Source: Enhygromyxa salina (GTDB lineage Bacteria > Myxococcota_A > Polyangia > Nannocystales > Nannocystaceae). From it: DNA of 64,000 bases. Every line of letters starts with the position of its first letter. Position 1 is the stretch's first letter. Made by a program: the position numbers and the translations under genes. Shown piece after piece: positions 60,334-64,000 of the stretch. The notes under the pieces were generated by a model. It searched no databases and was not told where the DNA came from. It saw nothing but the letters and a program-made list of their open reading frames with translations. The DNA lies in NCBI RefSeq assembly GCF_002994635.1, contig NZ_PVNL01000101.1:62001-126000 (forward strand), in the 5' to 3' direction.

Positions 60334-63270
60334 ATGAGAGATGCCGCCACCACACCGGGCGCCACCACACCGGGCGACCACGCGGCGGAGTCAACCGAGG
60401 ACCTGCTGCAGTCGAGCAGCCCCGCGCAAGAGAGCTTCGAGCATCGTCGGGTGGTCGCAACAGCCCGCCGTCGGCTGTTTGGTCGCGGGCCCCAGGTCCA
60501 TATCGGTCGCTACCAGATCGAGCGACGACTGGGGTCCGGCGGCATGGGCGAGGTCTACCTCGCCCACGACAATGACCTGTCGCGCAAGCTCGCGATCAAG
60601 CGGGTGATCGACGCGCAGCACACCGAGGTCGGCCAGGCGAGGCTGCGCCGTGAAGCCCAGGCGCTCGCGCGGCTGTCTCACCCCAACGTCGTGCAGATCT
60701 ACGAGATCGGCGAGCATGAGCAATGCACCTACTTGGCCATGGAGTACGTCGCCGGCCAGACCCTCGGTCAGTGGCTCGCCGAGCAGCCGCGCGCATGGCA
60801 AGCCGTGCTCGACCGGTTCTTGGCTGCCGGCCGGGGTCTGGCCGCGGCCCACGAGGCGGGGCTGGTCCACCGCGACTTCAAGCCCGACAACGTGCTGCTC
60901 AGCGCCGACGGCCGGGTCCGGGTGGCCGACTTTGGCCTGGCGCTCGGCGACGAGCAGCCCCGAGCTGGCGCTGACACCACGCACGATCGAGCGCAGATCG
61001 AGCGAGGGATCCAGGCGCGCGTGAGCGTGACCGGGGCGGTGCGCGGGACGATCCGCTACATGCCGCTCGAGCAGCTGCGCGACGACGGCGTCGACGCGCG
61101 CAGCGATCAGTTCTCGTTTTGTGTCGCGCTCTATGAGGCGCTGTGGGGCGAGCCGCCGTTCTCGCTGACGAACTCGCGCGAGCGGCTCGCGGCGCTCGAG
61201 CGCGGCGTCCCGCTGACGCCCGCACGCGGGTCGGGCACGCGCCCGCCGGCCCGGTACTGGCGGGTGGTCCGGCGCGGCCTGAGCAAGGATCCCGACCAGC
61301 GCTGGCCCAACATGGGCGCGCTGTTGGCTGCCCTCGAGCACGTCGCCCGCCGCCGCCGTCGCCAGGCCTGGTTCGGGTTGGTCGGCGCCGCGCTGGTCAT
61401 GGGTGCGGGCGCTGTGCAGCTGACCCGCGACGAACCACTCGATCCTTGCGCGACGATCAGCCGCGAGCTCGAGGGCACCTGGGATGCTCCGCGACGCGCC
61501 TCGCTCGAGGCTCAGCTCGCGCCGGTCGCTGCCGAGCACGCCCAGGCCAGTCGCGAGCGGGTGTTCGCGGGGCTCGATCGCTGGTCGCAGGGCTGGGTGG
61601 CCGAGCGCGAGCAGCTGTGTCGGGCACGCGCCGAGCACCGCATCGAGCCCGAGCTCGCGCGGCTGCAGATCGCCTGTCACACACGCCAGCGCCGACGGGT
61701 CGAGGATCTGGTCGGGTTGCTGCTCGAGCCTGGGATCGCCGCCGACGGCCTGGCCAACGCCGTCGAGGCGGTCGCCGCCCTGCCCCCCGCCACCGCCTGC
61801 GAAGACGAGCTGGCGTTGCTCGGGGTCGAGCCCGCGCCGCCCACGATCGCCGCTCGCGTCGAGCAGCTTCGCCGCGACGTCGATCGGGCCCACGAGCTGC
61901 GCGTGCTCGGCAGCGTCGAAGCCGGGCTGGAGCTGGCGGAGTCCGCTCACCGGGCGGCGGTCGGACTCGGCTATGGGCCGCTGATCGCAGAGGCGCTGGC
62001 GGAGCTGGCCAAGGCCGAGCTGTCCGCGGGCTCGCTCGAGCAGGCCCTCGAGCGCCTGCAAGAGGCCGTCGACGCCGCCGAGATCAACCGCCACGACTAC
62101 CTGGCCGCGGAGCTGTGGACCGAGCTCACCCTGCGCTCGCTGATCGAGCTGCGCGACGAGCCGGCCGGCGCCCGCTGGCTGCGGCGCGCACAGGCGGCGA
62201 CGGGTCGGGTCAAGCCTTCGGCCCGCGCTCGCGCCCGGCTCGCCTTTGCGGGTGGCATGCTCGCGGAGCTGCGGGGGGATCTCGAGGGCGCCGAGCGGGG
62301 CTATCGAAGCGCGATCGACCAGTCCGAGGTCGGTGATCTGCGGGATCAATCCAGCTACCTGGCCAACCTCGCCAACCTGGTCGCCAAGCGCGACGTCGAG
62401 CAGGCGACCGAGCTGATGCGCCGGGCCGTCTCGCAGGCCGAGACCGCGTTTGGGCCCCAGCACCCCCAGACCGCGAGACTGCTCTACGACCTGGGCTTGG
62501 CGCTGCGAGGATTCGACGCGGCCAACCCCGAGGTTCGCAAGCTGCTCGAGCGCGCGGCCAGCATCTGGCGGAACAGCCACACCCGACCGCACCGCGACCT
62601 CGCCACGGCCGAGTGGCTGCTGAGCCTCCTCGCGCTCGAGCGCGGCGAGCTCGACCTCGCCGAGACCCACGCGCTCGCGCTCGCCGAGATTCAGCTCGAG
62701 AGCCTGCCCGCGAGTCACCCCCACCATGCTCGACCCGCGCAGCTGCTGGCCTCGATCTACTCGATTCGGGGCGACTATGAGCTGGCGCTCGAGCAGAGCG
62801 ACGCTGCGCTCGCGATCTGGGCGCCGATCGACGGAGAGGACGACGTGGTCGTGGTGAGGCTGCGCAGCGAGGCGGCCAACAACCTGCTCGCGCTCGGCCG
62901 GATCGACGAAGCCGCGCAGCTGCTCGACACGCTGCTCCCGCGGGTCCAGGGCCAGCCCGACAAGTCGATCCCCGTGTATCACGCCCGCTGCGAGGTCGCG
63001 CTGCGCCGCGGTGATCTCGACGGCGCGAGCGCGGAGCTGCTCGCCCTGGACGCCGACGTAGGCGATGGCGGGAGCCTGGGTCCTCATGAGCTTTCGGATG
63101 CGCTGCTGCGCGCGTTGATCGCTGAGCGCGACGGTCGGCTGACGTCTGGGGAGCTCGAGCGTCTTCGGCGAGCGCAGGTGGATACGCCGATTACGGCTGC
63201 GCAGCTCGCCGCGTGGTTGGAGCAGCTCAGCGTGAGTCCGACTGAGCTTGCGGCGCTGGGCCTCGGGTAG
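60334..63270 (+). CDS. Ser/Thr protein kinase with TM helix and TPR-like domain
   Basis: 978 residues; ATG at 60334 has GAGG 5 nt upstream. The N-terminal 57 residues are disordered. The kinase domain (about 58-340) has the Gly loop RLGSGGMGEVYLA, Lys in LAIKRVI, HRDFKPDNVLL catalytic loop (near 178), DFGLALG and APE-like MPLEQL, so it looks active. A transmembrane helix lies near 347-363 (AWFGLVGAALVMGAGAVQL). The remainder has helical TPR-like repeats with FGPQHPQTARLLYDLGLAL-type units typical of myxobacterial PknB-like proteins. It probably phosphorylates the adjacent ECF sigma factor (inference). Confidence 0.94.
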   Translation: MRDAATTPGATTPGDHAAESTEDLLQSSSPAQESFEHRRVVATARRRLFGRGPQVHIGRYQIERRLGSGGMGEVYLAHDNDLSRKLAIKRVIDAQHTEVGQARLRREAQALARLSHPNVVQIYEIGEHEQCTYLAMEYVAGQTLGQWLAEQPRAWQAVLDRFLAAGRGLAAAHEAGLVHRDFKPDNVLLSADGRVRVADFGLALGDEQPRAGADTTHDRAQIERGIQARVSVTGAVRGTIRYMPLEQLRDDGVDARSDQFSFCVALYEALWGEPPFSLTNSRERLAALERGVPLTPARGSGTRPPARYWRVVRRGLSKDPDQRWPNMGALLAALEHVARRRRRQAWFGLVGAALVMGAGAVQLTRDEPLDPCATISRELEGTWDAPRRASLEAQLAPVAAEHAQASRERVFAGLDRWSQGWVAEREQLCRARAEHRIEPELARLQIACHTRQRRRVEDLVGLLLEPGIAADGLANAVEAVAALPPATACEDELALLGVEPAPPTIAARVEQLRRDVDRAHELRVLGSVEAGLELAESAHRAAVGLGYGPLIAEALAELAKAELSAGSLEQALERLQEAVDAAEINRHDYLAAELWTELTLRSLIELRDEPAGARWLRRAQAATGRVKPSARARARLAFAGGMLAELRGDLEGAERGYRSAIDQSEVGDLRDQSSYLANLANLVAKRDVEQATELMRRAVSQAETAFGPQHPQTARLLYDLGLALRGFDAANPEVRKLLERAASIWRNSHTRPHRDLATAEWLLSLLALERGELDLAETHALALAEIQLESLPASHPHHARPAQLLASIYSIRGDYELALEQSDAALAIWAPIDGEDDVVVVRLRSEAANNLLALGRIDEAAQLLDTLLPRVQGQPDKSIPVYHARCEVALRRGDLDGASAELLALDADVGDGGSLGPHELSDALLRALIAERDGRLTSGELERLRRAQVDTPITAAQLAAWLEQLSVSPTELAALGLG

Positions 63271-63411
63271 TTCGCGGGTCTGCTGCCCGATTACGACGCC
63301 AAGCCGCACCAGCCGCGCGTGACGTTCGAGGCTGTAGGGTTCAAATAGCCGCACCACGTTGGCTCACGGGATGACGAGTGAACCGCACGCGCTGCGGTGC
63401 ACTAGATCGCA

Positions 63412-64000
63412 ATGGACGAACCGACGGTTCCCGTCAGCGCTATTGCACCTCACCCTAATACACCGACCCCAGACTACTCCGGTGAATGCCCAATTAGGCG
63501 GCGCGTGAATGCGTGGCTTAGAGCCATGCTACATACCAGCTGGAATCACCACACCCTCCCTCAATTCATCGTACTCACTGGGATCATCGCCACATTAGGG
63601 CAGCCCGCCGTCAGCGACGCGTCGCCCTCGGAGACGCACGAGATCACGTCGACCCCCGCGGCCACCGACGCACCACGCGAGCAGGCCGTCCTTGGTCTAA
63701 AAATAGACACCTGGACTGGCGACGCGTACTTGATCACCGCGACTGGAGATGTCCTCATCGACGATGGTGAGCTCAATGTCTGTTTCGGTACACTGAGCGC
63801 CATCGTGCTCGATCTCGAATTCACCAGTACAGAGTGGGAGGTCGAGGTCTCGCCGACCGGGGAGTCTACGCAGAGCTACTATACGAGCGGTGGCGCGCTG
63901 CGCTTGAGCATCGTCGAGGACCCCGATGAATACGTGCTGGCATTCACCGAGGTGACCTCGTATTCGTCGACGATGATGACCGTGGTACCGAACATCCCGG
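63412..64000 (+). CDS. Partial gene: probable secreted protein, 3' end outside the window
   Basis: The frame is open for 196 codons from the ATG at 63412 to the window edge. A hydrophobic stretch (LPQFIVLTGIIATLGQPAVSDA) can be a signal peptide for a start at 63412, GTG 63505 or ATG 63526. The following part is acidic, Thr/Ser-rich and strand-like (LGLKIDTWTGDAYLITATGDVL, AIVLDLEFTSTEWEVEVSP, ALRLSIVEDPDEYVLAFTEV). GC and codon use are visibly lower than in neighbours, with ATA, AAA and TTA codons. No family recognised. Confidence 0.6.
   Translation, partial: MDEPTVPVSAIAPHPNTPTPDYSGECPIRRRVNAWLRAMLHTSWNHHTLPQFIVLTGIIATLGQPAVSDASPSETHEITSTPAATDAPREQAVLGLKIDTWTGDAYLITATGDVLIDDGELNVCFGTLSAIVLDLEFTSTEWEVEVSPTGESTQSYYTSGGALRLSIVEDPDEYVLAFTEVTSYSSTMMTVVPNIP

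Overview
The window reads as chromosomal DNA of a GC-rich, Gram-negative social bacterium, most likely a myxobacterium of the Nannocystis/Plesiocystis/Enhygromyxa group. The reasons are the many lipoproteins with long Gly-Asp linkers, the myxobacterial Cys-rich 'CGDG..GE.CDDGN' repeat in two of them, a roadblock/LC7 protein, a Ser/Thr kinase with a periplasmic helical-repeat domain, an ECF sigma factor beside that kinase, and a full-length phosphagen (arginine) kinase. That assignment is inferred from gene content only. I see no rRNA, tRNA, CRISPR array, transposase, integrase or phage gene.

Layout. 1-6966: the 5' part of a secreted protein (minus strand), a rhodanese plus DoxX/MauE-like redox pair, an ECF42-type sigma factor with its DGPF/YciI partner and a matching promoter, two tandem paralogous lipoproteins and a small STAS-like protein. 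7440-11829: a Wzc-type polysaccharide co-polymerase/tyrosine kinase, a WbpP-like UDP-sugar epimerase and a fatty-acid desaturase, in one tight plus-strand unit. 12172-14312: two secreted lipoproteins. 14373-20195: roadblock protein, aroQ, accB, accC and a large TPR protein. 20437-25518: a PLP-dependent trans-sulfuration enzyme, then tig, clpP and clpX. 25824-31883: a small envelope protein flanked by inverted 27-bp repeats, a very large S41 processing protease, an RpoH-like sigma factor and rsmI.

31884-32877 is an intergenic island. It holds a 58-bp near-perfect hairpin just after rsmI, a small Cys-rich lipoprotein, and two copies of a dispersed repeat. 32878-43699 is all on the minus strand: a beta-barrel-like protein, a phosphagen kinase, an NtrC-type response regulator with its membrane histidine kinase (separated by a decayed copy of the kinase's own 3' end), a phytanoyl-CoA dioxygenase-like enzyme and a LamG-LamG-beta-helix lipoprotein. 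43771-50891: sfsA, a small conserved protein, an RluD-family synthase, a Tat-exported molybdenum oxidoreductase fused to its 2Fe-2S subunit, its FAD subunit, a small Cys protein and a PgeF/YfiH-type enzyme. 50898-55869: small membrane protein, lipoprotein, aroB, an alpha/beta-hydrolase-fold protein without its nucleophile serine, and an unknown gene. 56006-64000: nucleoside phosphorylase, helical lipoprotein, propeller lipoprotein, ECF sigma plus Ser/Thr kinase, and a truncated secreted protein of lower GC.

Most of the window is housekeeping (fatty-acid and shikimate synthesis, proteolysis, rRNA modification) mixed with envelope and signalling genes. The observations I would follow first are the G-U-rich hairpin at 31900-32068, the phosphagen kinase with a changed nucleotide-binding arginine and specificity loop, the nucleophile-less hydrolase, the decayed kinase duplication, and the 27-bp inverted repeats around the gene at 25824.
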